Of a stretch of DNA of 64,000 nt, positions 31,030 to 42,942 are shown one piece after another. Source of the DNA: Emmonsiellopsis sp. PD_33. Taxonomy: Eukaryota > Ascomycota > Eurotiomycetes > Onygenales > Ajellomycetaceae. A model generated the notes under the pieces. It ran no database searches, was not told where the DNA came from, and was given only the letters and a program-made list of their open reading frames with translations. The stretch covers positions 1 to 64,000 of the forward strand of contig JANTQF010000096.1 of assembly GCA_032988165.1 (NCBI GenBank). Direction: 5' to 3'. The translations under genes and the position numbers were made by a program. Position 1 is the stretch's first letter; the number at the start of each line of letters is the position of its first letter.

Positions 31030-34000
31030 CCTCCAAGATGTTAAGAACTGAGATGAATGGATCAAAAACATCTCTCTTATTATTTATTTACACAATTTTG
31101 ATATCTATATGGATGAGGAATACTTAATTACACCACCTATACACTTACTACTCTATTTAGAAGATAAATCTTAATCTCTTAAAGAATGGAGTCATGCTCT
31201 GAGAGTGCACAACCATCTTGAGAAGGACTATAAATGATATAGAACTACAGCACAGGCAGTGATAACATTTATCTTGGAGAATATAATATAAGACATGAGA
31301 TAATCTCTTAAGGGTGTTACTGATCCCCATGAGATGATTTGAATTCTAAAGGCTAAAAAGGCTCCTACCAGTTAATTCAGAGAGGCAGAGCTCAGTACTG
31401 AGTATATCTGACTTTCTCTAGGTTCAAAAAATGAAGATACATTTGATTGGATACAACATTGGCAAGTTGTGAGGCAGAAGGTAGTTGAATATAACATTGA
31501 AGATCACAAAAATGAATGTTCAGGGGTCTTCAAATTTCTTAATATAGTATATAAGATTAATTCTCAATGGAGTAAGATGTAGAGATCCAACATAAATAAA
31601 CATAAAAAGGCTGGCAAGCTTATAATCTTAATGGATGAACTTATTAAGAGATTTCATAATAACCTCCTTACTGTCAGTGCTGAAGAAAAGCTCTCTACAA
31701 CTATATCAACAACCTTTACAATGTATTAAAATAAGACTGTAGGAGTAAAAGATATAGAAAAACCATCAGACTCACAGTTAAAATAGAATGGAAAAGGATT
31801 GAATTCCTGAAAATGCCTCTATAGCATCAAATATTACTGGTCTGAATGTCCCTATCTCAATTCTGACCTGCACCTAAAAGGCTTCAAACCTGATGAAGAG
31901 GTCAAGAAGAAGGTTGAGAAAGCTCTTAATAGGAAAGGAATTCAAATAGTAGTTAAATCAACTATTAAATAATACCATGAGAAGAAAGAATCATCAAAAT
32001 CTGACACCTCTAATAAAAATGACTCTATGAATGTAACTGACATTCTCAGATCTAGCAATCAGGGAAAAGATGCCAGCTAGGTGTTTGATGGCACTTTTAC
32101 AACCACCTTAGTCATTCTTAGTAGTGATTTTTCAGGGTATGAACACTATCCACTGAAAAACAGCTTTATATATAATAATGGAGCAAATTGACATGTTTGT
32201 AATGACCTCTGACATTTTCACAATTTTTACTCTATCACTGAAAAGGTGATGCAGACTGGAGATATCCTGGTTTCAATCCATAGCTATAGCAACATCCCAA
32301 TCCACCTTCATACCCCCTAGAGGGACAGGCCTTATATACTTTTAGATGTTATTTACATCCCTTCTTTCTTCATTAATATTGCAGCAGCACCTCCATTCAA
32401 TTGATAAAATATTGGGATAAACAAATTGAACTGCAAGCTAGTTGATAAGAAAGATAATACTTAATTCCTACTTGAGCATCACTATGAAAAGTTCATTTTT
32501 GAATATAATCCTCCAATGAAGGATGATATTAATATCTATACTTTTCAAATACTGCCTCAGCTTTTTATCCCAGCTTTTACAGCCCTGTGGCATAAATGCC
32601 TGGGTCATCCTGGTCCTGAAGCTCTTGAACATCTGCCCAAATCTGTGGCAGGAGCCCACTTGGTAGATGGCCTGAGGACTATAGACTGTATAGCATGCAG
32701 TATGAGTAAAGCTCATATTCAAATCTTCTGAAAATCAATAAATAGGGGAGATAGGCTATTTGAGATCATTCATTTTGATCTTACACATATCATGAAGGCC
32801 TATAATGGAGATTAATATCTCATTTACACCTATAAACTGATTACTCATATTCATCATGTAGAGGCCTATCTAACCAAGGATTGCTACAAGGGATTCCTTA
32901 AAAAATTCATCACTGAAGTTAAAAATCACTATGAACTCAATATTTTGACTATTCATATAGATAGTGAGATATCTCTAACCCAGGCCTTTATTAATAGAAT
33001 TAAAAAAATAGGCATTTGATTTGACTACTCTCCATTCTAAACTCCCAAGCAGAATGGCTCCATAGAGTGCTCAGGGGGTATGATAATCATCCTGGGTCAT
33101 ACTATCAGCATTGCTATGAACCTCCTCAAAGATCTCTAGCCTAAAATATATAGGGCTGCCATTTATTTATTGAATTGAACTTCAGTGAAACAGCTCAGTT
33201 GGAAGGTCCTAATACAGACCTTAGCTACCTATCTTAGTAAGCTAATAGATTTTGATCTCAGCCACCTCTATGCCTATAGATGCTAGGTGTATGCTCTCAA
33301 TAAGGCCATCCTGAAGCTCTGAAAACTCACTTCCTGGGTGAAACCTGGCCACTTAGTTGAATACATTGTGAATAATATTTTTCAGATCTAGCTACTCCAT
33401 GAATGTAGGGTTATAGAGACCCAAGATGTCACTTTTGATAAAGATATCTTCTTTAATCCTGAGAAACTATCTATACAGCAGTTACTGATGTCCTCAGTGC
33501 TTAAAGATCTACTTCCTCCAGTTGATATTCCTAAAAAGGTGACTTTTGATGTTCTGTCAGATGAGAGTTCCAATGAGAAAATCAGTAAATCAACCCCTTC
33601 TAAACCTTTAACATCTACCTGCAAATTAGCTTCTATGGCCTCAAAAACAGTGCTAGAACCATCTTCTCAGGCATTGCTAACCCTGGAGATGACTTCTATG
33701 CTGATTCCTGGATCCCCTGAATTTTTAATACTAACTAGCAGATTTGAATAAATTGATGTTTCCAGTACAGATCTTAGGGACCCCTCAGGTCAACTATTTG
33801 AATCTCTCCAAAATGAACTGTCACCTATGGATGAACCTTCTGCACCTTCCCCTAGGGAAATATGTAGTGATATCTCTACTGACCATATAGTTACTAGATA
33901 TAGAGCCTGGAAACCTAATATAGATTAGACCAACTACACCACTTTCCTTAATAATATTAATAATGCTCCAGAATTCTATGTAATATTTGCAAACACCATT

Positions 34001-35330
34001 TTGAATCATCCTATCCCTCACAAAATACATCAAGATATATTGCCTTCATCCCCCCAGGGTTGGAATGAGGCTCTCTGTCATCCATATAAGAATAATTGGA
34101 TGGAGGCTGCCCAGGTTAAATATATAGCATTTAAAGATATGTAATATTAAAGGTACATACCAGTACAATCCACATCTGCAGCTAAACCTCTGCCTCTTAT
34201 GTGGGTTTTTACATACAAATTTAATATTAATAGCTTCATGAATAAATTTAAGGCCCATCTTGTTATTAGAGGAGATCTATGGAAAAATGAAGCTGTAGAG
34301 ATAAAATCCTCAACCCTTACAATGAAAATGTTTCACCTCCTTATGATCATTACTACTGTATTTGATCTTAAGATGTACTAATATGATATAGTTAACATCT
34401 TTCTTAATGCTCATATGAAAATGGAAGTCTACATCAAACTACCCTCTAGTTATGAAGTTTTCAGTATTGTTTTTTACCTTCTCTGGGCTCTATACAGACT
34501 TCCTGAGGTGCCACTCCTTTGGAACAAGGAACTCAGTGGTATGTTGAAAAAGCTAGGGCTCAAGCAAGTAGCAGAGGAACCATGTCTCTTTGTAGGAGAT
34601 AGTATAACAGTGTTCTTTTATATTGACAATTTTATGGTTTTCTATCACTATACAGATATAGGAAAATTTGAGACATTCATCTGAGTATTGAATGGCACTT
34701 ATAAACTACATGATATAGAAGAACTCAATTGGTTTTTAAGAATTCAAGTGCTTTGTAATCATGAGGCAAGGAAACTTTGGTTGTGTTAGGATAGTTATAT
34801 AGCTAAAATAGCAGTAAAATTCACCCTTAACTGTTGCCTAATCTATTATACTCCCTTACCTTTCTAATACATTCTCTCTTATAGTAACTCCCCATCTTCC
34901 TAAGATATTCACACTTATTAATATCATATGGGATTAGTTATATACCCCTCTGTTAGTACTCATCCTAATATGGCCTTTAGCATCAGCATTCTCACTAATC
35001 ATATGATTTGGCCTGGCCCTCAGCACAGAGATCTCATTGACCACCTTATAGTATATAGATATCAAACCCAAAATCTGGCAATCAAATATGGACCCTCTAA
35101 CCTCACAGACAAGAACAAACTGGTATTTCATATCTATATAGATGCTGCCTTCACTGACAATGTCACTACCCAGTAGAGTTCCTATAGCATGATGTTTTCC
35201 TTATTTAGAGAAATCTTTAACTGGAAGTTAATAAAGCAATGAACTGTCAGTACATCTTCTATGGAATCTGAGCTTTTAGCCCTATCTGCCACTGTCCATG
35301 AGATATATTGATGGAAATGAGTTTTTAACC
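31030..35330 (+). pseudogene. Copia gag-pol remnant
   Basis: Former gag-pol frame, readable only by passing through many stops. The longest open pieces are 32516-32731 (GAG-pre-integrase), 33488-33751 (linker after integrase), 34199-34381 and 34415-34684 (reverse transcriptase) and 34928-35176 (start of RNase H). The catalytic aspartate pair of the reverse transcriptase reads DN. Most changes look like C-to-T or G-to-A, as expected from repeat-induced point mutation or methylcytosine decay. Confidence 0.85.
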
Positions 35331-35663
35331 AAATAGGGTTTAACCCCCAGTGTGAGCTCATCATTTTTAATGACAATAAATAGGTGATATACCTGCTCAC
35401 CAACAACTCCCCCTATCTAGTGATAAAACTCCACCACATTGACATTCACTACCACTAATTACACTAGGAAGTCTAAAAGGGACATCTATAGATACAATGA
35501 ATTAGCATGAAGGATATGTCAGTCAACAGCTTCACCAAATTACTCTCTCAGGCTACTCATGAGGAGTTCTTACACCAGATTAACCTTGTTGATATAGGCA
35601 CTATATTACCAAATTGAATTATTAAATTAGCTCTCCACTGCTCCACCCACTCACTATATTCAC

Positions 35664-35673
35664 TAAGGGGGTA
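35664..35673 (+). other. Polypurine tract region
   Basis: AAGGGGGTA immediately before the right LTR, in the position of the plus-strand primer of LTR retrotransposons. Confidence 0.6.
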
Positions 35674-35975
35674 TGTGAAAATATGCACTATATCTACTAT
35701 ATCAACAGCCTCAACATCATTATTTTATACCTGCTGCACTCAACTGCCAGGGTTACATTCACTTATTGAATTTTTTGTTAATCCCTTATTCCTTCAGAAA
35801 TTAGATAGTTTTTGTTCATTTAGATGATTTTCCCTATGTAAATATGTGGCCTTTTGCATTTTCATTATCTTGCATGATCATGTGTCTGAGATCTATAAGT
35901 AGCAGTTAAAGGCCTACCATAGAAAAATCAATCATCTCTATTTTGCCTCACTACTATGTATGTTTAATTCTCATA
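35674..35975 (+). repeat. Copia right LTR
   Basis: 302 bp, TGTGAAAATA to AATTCTCATA. No CG dinucleotides; differences from the left LTR are nearly all transitions. Followed at once by the ACCCC target duplication (35976-35980). Confidence 0.9.
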
Positions 35976-35980
35976 ACCCC

Positions 35981-36598
35981 AAACTTCTGGCTGGATTCAT
36001 TTCATACATCTTCCCGCCCGGCCCCAATGGTTGGTACTACTATGAGGGCTACCCCAGCATCCTCCTTATGCTAAAATCCTATGGGCCACACTCCCTTGCA
36101 GAGCTGCAGGGAAGCAGTGGGTTGATCAATGCCAGAACTTTCTCTCTGCCCAGGGCCTGTCTCATTCATTCTATTAGCAAAAGATGTTGCAAACTGTTTG
36201 CTGCATGCACAGGCATGGTATACACAGCCAACAACTTCTTGAGCAATGTTGTTGCAATCCCAAGCTTTAATGGCAGTGGATTGTGATATTCCTCTACATT
36301 CCTTTCTTAACTACCAGAACTTTTTTTGATGTACTCCCAATTCATTGTCTCATGTCCTACCTGCATGCATGTCATGAATTTTTGCATTAAAATGAAATCC
36401 AGTCCTCTCAAGAAAGCAGCTACCCCCAGCGCTGATAAATTACCAATGCCTCAGTTGATATGTTGCAAACATTCATTGTGATAATCATCATCAATGAGAC
36501 CCACCCAGGTCGGGGGCTGCTTTCCCCTCCAGTAAAGGTCATATCTATCTGCTCAATAGACTGCACCACCATGAGCACAAAACCCAAGAGACCGTACA
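35981..36598. other. Mutated intergenic stretch after the retrotransposon
   Basis: CpG-poor from about 36050 to 36430, then normal composition. A frame at 35960-36286 (108 codons) overlaps the LTR end and has no recognised domain, so I do not call it a gene. It may be another old repeat or the former promoter of the adjacent methyltransferase. Confidence 0.4.
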
Positions 36599-37745
36599 AT
36601 GGCATCCTCTCCCGCGTTTTCCACCCTTGGGCGCATCGCCGCCGCCGGAAAGTCTTATGCTGGCGCCGAGGCCGGGTCCCAGAGGCTCTTATCGATCTAA
36701 GCCTCCAGCTCGTCCCAGAGCTGGAGGTTCCTAGCGAATACGTGCAGCAGACTATGTGGGCGGAGGAGAGTGATAACAAGAATGCATCGACACGGCTCGT
36801 CGTGGTTCATTGTTGAAACTCGGCCAGCCTGCCTGGTCAGCCCATTGCCGGCTTGCCGTCGACCGCAACTTCTTTCAACACTCAAGGGATGCCGGCGAGA
36901 TAGGGATTACTGCAGAGGCCTTGGCTGAAAAAGCGTGAATTGAAGTTGCGCTCCTTAATCGTGTCATGAGACATATGGCTGCTATACACATGATATCAAT
37001 TGAAGATGGCAAGTTTCACGCCACTCCTCTAAGCAACGGTCTGGCAGAGGACAACTACCAACGTACCATTGAATTCTGCTACGATGTCGCACGCCCATCC
37101 TTCAACGGAATGCCTGAATACTGGAAACAGACCGACTACAAGCAGCCTACATCATTAATAGACGGCCCGTTCCAGGCAGCCCACAAGATCAAACTCCCCT
37201 CTTCGACTGGTTAGTAGTTACACCCCCGTATCTCGCCGAATTCGACTCCTTCATGTCCGCCTACCGCGCCGGCAAATCCAACTGGTACGATCCAAGCTTC
37301 TACCCCGTCGCCTCACAACTAATCGACGGCTTCGACCCGGCGACCAGCGACGTTCTCCTCGTCAACGCGGCCACGACCTCGTCCAATTGGCCGCCCAATA
37401 TCCCCGCCACCCAGGCAAACTAATCCTCCAAGGCCGCGCACCCGTCATCGCCAGCATCGAAACCACCTCCACCCCCACAACCCCCTTCTCCCCCACAGTC
37501 CACGACTTCTTCACCCCCCAACCCATCACCCACGCGCGCGCCTACTCTCTCCACTCCATCCCGCACGACTGTGACGATGAGGGCGCCAGCCGCATTCTCG
37601 AGAATTTGAAACCGGCGCTGAAGATGGGGATATTCGCGCGTGCTGTTTAATGAGATTGTGTTGTCGGAGGACAAGCCGAGACTGGCAGAAACGGCGATGG
37701 ATATGATGATGTTGGCATATTGCAGTCGGGGTTGGAGTGAGGGGT
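36599..37745 (+). pseudogene. O-methyltransferase pseudogene
   Basis: Pieces of a fungal secondary-metabolite-type O-methyltransferase run in order but in shifting frames. The N-terminus at 36599 (ASSPAFSTLGRIAAAGKSYA) hits a stop within about 35 codons. A second frame continues ALIDLSLQLVPELEVPSEY. The next piece has a TGA at 36936 just before RVMRHMAAIHM. The middle (36966-37380) holds NWYDPSFYPVASQLIDGFD, with the SAM-binding VLLVNA where VLLVDVGGG is expected. A shift near 37385 leads into YPRHPGKLILQGRAPVIA and ARAYSLHSIPHD, with another at about 37620 before NEIVLSEDKP and MDMMMLAYCS. Several independent lesions mean it is not functional. The order and spacing are otherwise good, so decay looks fairly recent. 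Confidence 0.85.
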
Positions 37746-38129
37746 TAGTTGGGAGTGTTGGTGGTGATGTGGTCGTAGTTGTGGTAGGATAGGGGATGGG
37801 GATGGTTGTGTTGATAGGGCGGAGCGGATCAATCTGCCCGTTTAGATGCTTGGATATAAATGGAGATAGATAGACAGACATAGATAGATTGCTTCATTGT
37901 GTTTTAAGGAACGTATTGCAACATACAGTTATCATGCTCCGCGCGGCTGGATCAATATCTATACATAATTCATCAATATATCCTATCCTACATAACAGCA
38001 GGCCAGTACCCCACGATATAAACATAGTAATACCTAATAAACGAGCGGAGGTCATCAATTTTATATAATCAACTAATACATAATGCAAGCCACACTACGC
38101 CTCAAATCCCCTATCGGCAGGGTATATAT
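37746..38129. other. Intergenic
   Basis: About 380 bases between the methyltransferase pseudogene and the permease stop codon. AT-rich with many TAGATA words. No gene seen. Confidence 0.5.
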
Positions 38130-40177
38130 CTACCAGATATACCGGAAATGCTAAGCGAGAAACGATCGGTTAGTCACGTTCTGCACAAACCAAACCAACC
38201 CTATCATAGGAGCACAAGTAGGAACTCAGGGGAGGAAAGGGAAAGAAAAAAAAAAAAACTCACAATATTCTCCTTATCCGTCAAATCCTTAAAATCCGTA
38301 TCAACATGCACCCTCTCCCCGCGCGACTCATCCAGCCTATCCCTCCTCCGATTCTCCATCCAACAAACAACCATAAACAGCACAATCAGCATCAACGACA
38401 ACACATAACTGCCCAAAATCGCCCCGACGCCCAGCGGATACAGCGGCGCCTGATGGCTCTTGAAGAACTGCGGGCCAATAATATTCGACACGCAGTAGGC
38501 GATGAAAATCAGCGCGTTGACGGTGACTTTCTTCGTGTGGCCGGCGAAGTTCGCGCTGATCAGTGACAGCGAGACGACGTAGGGGCCGAAGTAGAAGTAG
38601 GACATGTAGAGGGCGGCGAGGCGGCTGTTGAGGTTGGCGATGGGGAGGGTGTAGAGGAATACGACGGCGATCATGCCGACGACGATGCCGAAGATTATGA
38701 AGGCGCCGCGCACTTGGTGGCGCGGGAAGTGCTTGGTCATGAGGAAGACGCCGCCGTTGCAGATGTAGCTGGATAGGGTTTGGATGATGCCTGTGGGCAT
38801 CATGAGGAGGGCGGAGCGTTGGGCGGTGTAGCCGAGGCCGTTGACGATGAGGGGGGAGAACTGGGGGGGTGTATGTTAGGGTTTAGGGATGGGTTTAAGG
38901 GGTCAATGGGTCGACGTACGTTTGTCAGACTTCCGTTCGGGATCGAAATGCACAGATTAAACGCGACCAGGATCCAGGTCTTCGTATCGGTCAGAGCCTC
39001 GATGAACTGCTCACGCTTAAAGGTTTCGTTTGAAATTCCAGTCCGATCTTCGCGTAGTCTGTCGATGGCGATGGCCTTTTCGCGCTCGGAGAGGAACTTG
39101 GCTTTCACCGGGTTGTCTGGGAGGAAGTATCCCAGGACCAGTGCCCAGACGATCGTGATCACGCCGAGGATCCAGAAGAATACGCGCCAGGGTTTGTACC
39201 AGGTGCCGGCGATGAAGCCGATGCTGGAGATTGTTAGGATTCTTGGACATGTTTTCGGATAGGATCTAGCGGGGGAGGGGAGGGGGGAGCTTACGCCCAT
39301 CCAATGGGGCCGGTGAACATGCTGCTCAATCCTGTGTAAGTCAATCCATATCGTAGTGCCTGTTCACTAGATATGAATTACCATGTCAGCGAATACATCC
39401 CCCATAAGCCGGCGGGGATAAGGGATACATACGGCCGTGTATACCACATGGACATAACGAGGATATTTCCCGGCACAATAGGGGCTTCCAGCAGACCCAA
39501 TAACACGCGCAAGGCAACAAGAGTGGCGAAATTGTTCGAGAACCCCAGGCCGATGAGGATGAAGCCCCAGACTACCTGTGCGCTGGCCATGGTTTTGGGG
39601 ATGGGGAATTTTTGGAGCAGGGAGGCGGATGGGAAGCACCAGAAGAGATAACCGAACTGTTTTCTAGCCGTCAGTTTTTTTTTTGCTTTTCCGAAAGACT
39701 GAAGGAGAGTTACTTACGTAGAAAGCACTTCCAACCCAGGAATATTGATCGCCAACTAGACCTGTATCCTCCTTCATCCCATAGCTATCACAATCCCATC
39801 GTCAGCAAACGTACAACTACACCTGAACGCAATGCCAACAGCCGAACAGCAGAGACAGAAGACAGAGGAAAAGAACATAAACCAACTCACAGTGCACAAG
39901 TCGCCGTCGCCATCTTATCCAAATACCCCAGCGTAGCATTAAACCACAGCAGCGGCACAAGTCTCATATCCAGCTTCCATCTCAGCCCCCTCTCTTCTTG
40001 CTTGGAATACTCGCTGCCTTCTTCGCCGAAGAAGCGATTGACAAATGCGGCCGCGACGTCGTCGGCGGACGCGGACCAGGAGGACGCTTTCTTCTCTGCC
40101 GCGATGGGGATAGAGTTGTTGGATGAGGCGTCCGCCGCGATGGGCTCTGGCGGGTGATCTTTTGTGTCTGTCGACAT
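38130..40177 (-). CDS. MFS permease, Dal5/allantoate (ACS) family, possible frameshift
   Basis: Seven exons: 40177-39891, 39785-39718, 39656-39433, 39366-39295, 39223-38920, 38860-38264 and 38150-38130, about 523 aa. It matches anion:cation symporters of the Dal5/Tna1 type: LDMRLVPLLWFNATLGYLDK in TM1, KEDTGLVGDQYSWVGSAFYF, RVLLGLLEAPIVPGN (the GxxE-P motif), GTWYKPWRVFFWILG, and a 21-nt last exon giving HFRYIW. All joins are in phase except exon 1 to 2. A run of four C at 39778-39781 has one more base than the expected YGMKED reading, so the spliced frame is broken there. A weak alternative donor at 39897 would restore it (TSMGMKED). Substrate of such carriers: allantoate, nicotinate, small carboxylates. 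Confidence 0.75.
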
Positions 40178-41468
40178 CTTCGCGAGCGGGAGCTTTGTTT
40201 GCCTTAGGGATAGGTTGTTGATAGCTAGCAGTTTAGATAGCTGTTTGGCAGCCGTAATGCCCCTCTATATCCTACTCCGTAGACAAAGTCGAAGCCGCAC
40301 AAAAATCGACAAATCCCACAGCAAAGACAAATAAAAATAAAATCCAAGAAGAACCCATCCCGTCACAAGCCGATCGCAAGTTATTTAACTATCCGACCTT
40401 TCTCCTCCCGTCCGCAAGTCACTCCTCCGCTAACTTGCCTATCTAGCCTGCCGATAGCCACAGGTCGGGCCGGCCGTCAAATCCAAGCATGGCTTGAACC
40501 AATTAGCTAGCTAGCTAGCGAGCTCTGATGAAGCTCCCAAGCGATCCCGTATTTTCATTCGGGAAATAGGAGAAATAGCCCGGGCTCTGGCTATGGAGCC
40601 ATCCATCTCTCGCTTGGGAAAGGAATCTTCGGATACCATGTCCTGCCCTGCGATAGCCGCAACCAGGCTGGGCGCTGGCCGCTGGGGCAAAAAGGCCGGA
40701 GGCGGACTCCACAGTAATAGTAATAAATGGCACGGCGGTTGTTGTGCGGAGAAAGCTTTCTGGTGAAGATGATACTGGAAGCGCCGAGACGCCGAGCGGG
40801 CCCAGGGCTCTGGCGGGTGGGGAGATGGCCATGGAATTTATGGAGCTGATAACGCTGGGATGGGCCATGGCAGGCTAGTTATTTTGGTCGGTTATTAGTG
40901 AGATAGTTATCGGGATATTGGGTGGCGGTCGGGGTTTCGAAGTCCGATATCCAGTCAGTCCGATATTGGGTTTCGGCATAAAGGGCAGAGTTCAGGGGTT
41001 GGAAGTATGTCAGTCTCACCCAGGGGAAATATTTGTTGGAAGATCTGGGTGTAGCTATGCAAAGAAAATTCAAAACAAATATTTAATGTCCAAAAAAGAC
41101 TCATAGGTAGTCCAACAACGCCCAGAAAAATGCATAATTAAATGCCGAAACTGCGAAACCCGATGAAATTCCCGAAATCCCACCAGGAGAGCGGATACGG
41201 CATGCCTCGCCCAGACAAAGAAAAGACGATAGCCACGTTTACTCGGCAATAATAGCAGCCATTGCCGAGCAGGCAGTTTAGCTGATTTCTCGAAGCTCTC
41301 CATGATAGTCTGTATCTGATGGCGAGCTACCCCTCCAATATATACCACCCTGCCCCTCCATAAAAGTATTGAAGTCATATTCCTGAGTTTCGATAGTTAT
41401 AGAAATTGGCCAAACCATTCGCAGCTCTCATATCTACATATTCCACAGTCAACTCCTACATACACATT
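40178..41468. promoter_or_regulatory. Divergent promoter, permease and FAH gene
   Basis: About 1.3 kb between divergently transcribed genes. Contains a short TAGC microsatellite at 40502-40519. Minus-strand frames at 40515-40868 and 41070-41378 have no recognised domain. Confidence 0.45.
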
Positions 41469-42758
41469 ATGCCCCAATTACAGCCCGTAAGCTATCTACT
41501 GCTCCCAGCAACCATCATGAACAGATATCTGACATCCAACTCTATTCATACAGATATGGTCGCGCTTCGTCCGCTTCGAAGCCGAAGACGGCAAGATATA
41601 TGCTGGCGAGCCCGTCGATGAGAACCAAGATGTCGGACTCGCATCCCTGACCCCCTCCACGACGCCGATTCTAGTAAAAGTGCTAGATTCTTCGTCGCCG
41701 TTGGCGTTGGATGCCAAGTTTACGGGCGAGACGGTGACGGCCAAGAGGGTGAGTTGGATCTTTGGTTTTCTTTCTATGACACTCTTCTGCTGTAAGGTGG
41801 ATGGCACCTTGTGAAGAGAGCCAGCGCAAGCTAATGAATGACTGCGAAATGATTAGATCCTCTCACCACTGACGGAGGAACAAGTGGGCACGATTCGATG
41901 CGTGGGGTTGAATTATCATGATCACGGTGTAAGTGAGCAATCCGCTATATTTGCCCTCTAACGTTGAGTATTCAAGACTAGGGGGTAGGGAGGAAGCCAT
42001 GGGAGGCATTTGTATGACACCAGCGAGCGGAAATCTAACTCAACCCCCCCCAGGCCGAACTCCACTTCGACATCCCCAGCGACCCAGCCATCTTTCTCAA
42101 ACCCTCCAGCACCCTCTCCGGCCCCACCTCCCCCATCATAATCCCCAAAACCCTCACAGGCATCGACTTCGAAGTCGAACTGGCTGTGATAATAGGGCGA
42201 ACCTGCAAGAACGCCACGCTGGACAACGCCCTCGACTACGTGCTTGGCTACACCGTGTCCAACGACGTCTCTGCGCGCGGCGTGCAGTTCCAGACTAGCC
42301 AGTTCTGCTACGCGAAGGGGTTTGATGGGTTCGCGCCGCTGGGTCCGGTGATTGTGTCCGGCAGCAGGATACCGGATCCGCAGGTTATGGAGGTTAGGAC
42401 TGTGTTGAATGGGGAGGAGATGCAGAAGAGTAATACGGCGAATATGATTTTTTCGATTAGGCAGATTGTTGCGCATATTTCGAGGGTGGGGTTTTTCTTT
42501 TCCTTTTTCTCTCCTCTGCTATTGCTTGGCTTTGTTGGGCCGCTGGTTTGACGCTGTGTTTGCTAATATAACTATGTGGTGTAGGGATCGACTTTACCGG
42601 CTGGGACGGTTATTATGACCGGAACACCGGGTGGGATCGGTCACTCAAGGACACCCCCCGTGTACTTGAAGGAAGGGGATGAGTTGCGGATATCAATTAG
42701 CCATGGCCTTGGTACCCTGGTAAATCCGATTGTGGATGAGAAGGATGACTCCTCGTAG
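41469..42758 (+). CDS. FAH-superfamily hydrolase (acylpyruvate hydrolase-like)
   Basis: Five exons: 41469-41486, 41554-41748, 41857-41928, 42054-42485 and 42585-42758, 296 aa, all joins in phase 0. The first exon is only 18 nt. It has the standard fumarylacetoacetate-hydrolase fold signatures: RCVGLNYHDH, FLKPSSTLSGPTSPI, the metal-binding Glu of FEVELAVIIGR, NDVSAR, KGFDGFAPLGPVIV and PAGTVIMTGTPGGIG. This size and layout fit the fumarylpyruvate/acylpyruvate hydrolase and oxaloacetate-decarboxylase group, which split beta-diketo acids in aromatic catabolism. Exact substrate unknown. It converges on the Zn2Cys6 regulator gene next door and neighbours a permease, which suggests a small catabolic set. 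Confidence 0.85.
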
Positions 42759-42942
42759 GTAAGGAGGTGTTTGAAAACAGTGAAAGACGGGGAGCAGGGA
42801 TGTGAAATCATGATACACCTAGATATTTATAGACATGACCAATAAAGCGCTCTCGCATTTGTCATGAGCGGGCAGTTTTAGAACCCAAAGTTGCGGTACC
42901 CCATAGATACAGATCTCCCCCTAGGGTGGTTATCACGCAACG

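Larger units (their letters stand above)
30573..35975 (+). mobile_element. Degenerate Ty1/Copia LTR retrotransposon
   Basis: 5403 bp, complete by structure: 5-bp target duplication, two 302-bp LTRs, primer site, polypurine tract and domains in Copia order. Gag is at about 31040-31970, with a decayed zinc-knuckle region followed by LKGFKPDEEVKKKVEKAL. Protease-like remains lie near 32180, GAG-pre-integrase at 32580 (ALWHKCLGHPGPEALEHLP), integrase core at about 32755-33170, reverse transcriptase at about 34060-34690 with FYIDNFMVF in place of the YVDD box, and RNase H at about 35100-35320. Integrase lies before reverse transcriptase, the Copia order. Many TAG, TGA and TAA codons interrupt every domain, so it cannot move by itself. 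The body is CpG-free. Confidence 0.93.

Noticed and set aside
35960..36286. 108-codon frame overlapping the right LTR end
   Set aside because: It begins inside the LTR, the sequence is CpG-depleted, and no family is recognised. Treated as relic DNA.
37387..37650. 87-codon plus-strand frame read as an independent small gene
   Set aside because: It is in line with the middle part of the O-methyltransferase (HPGKLILQ, ARAYSLHSIPHD) and is a frame fragment of that pseudogene.
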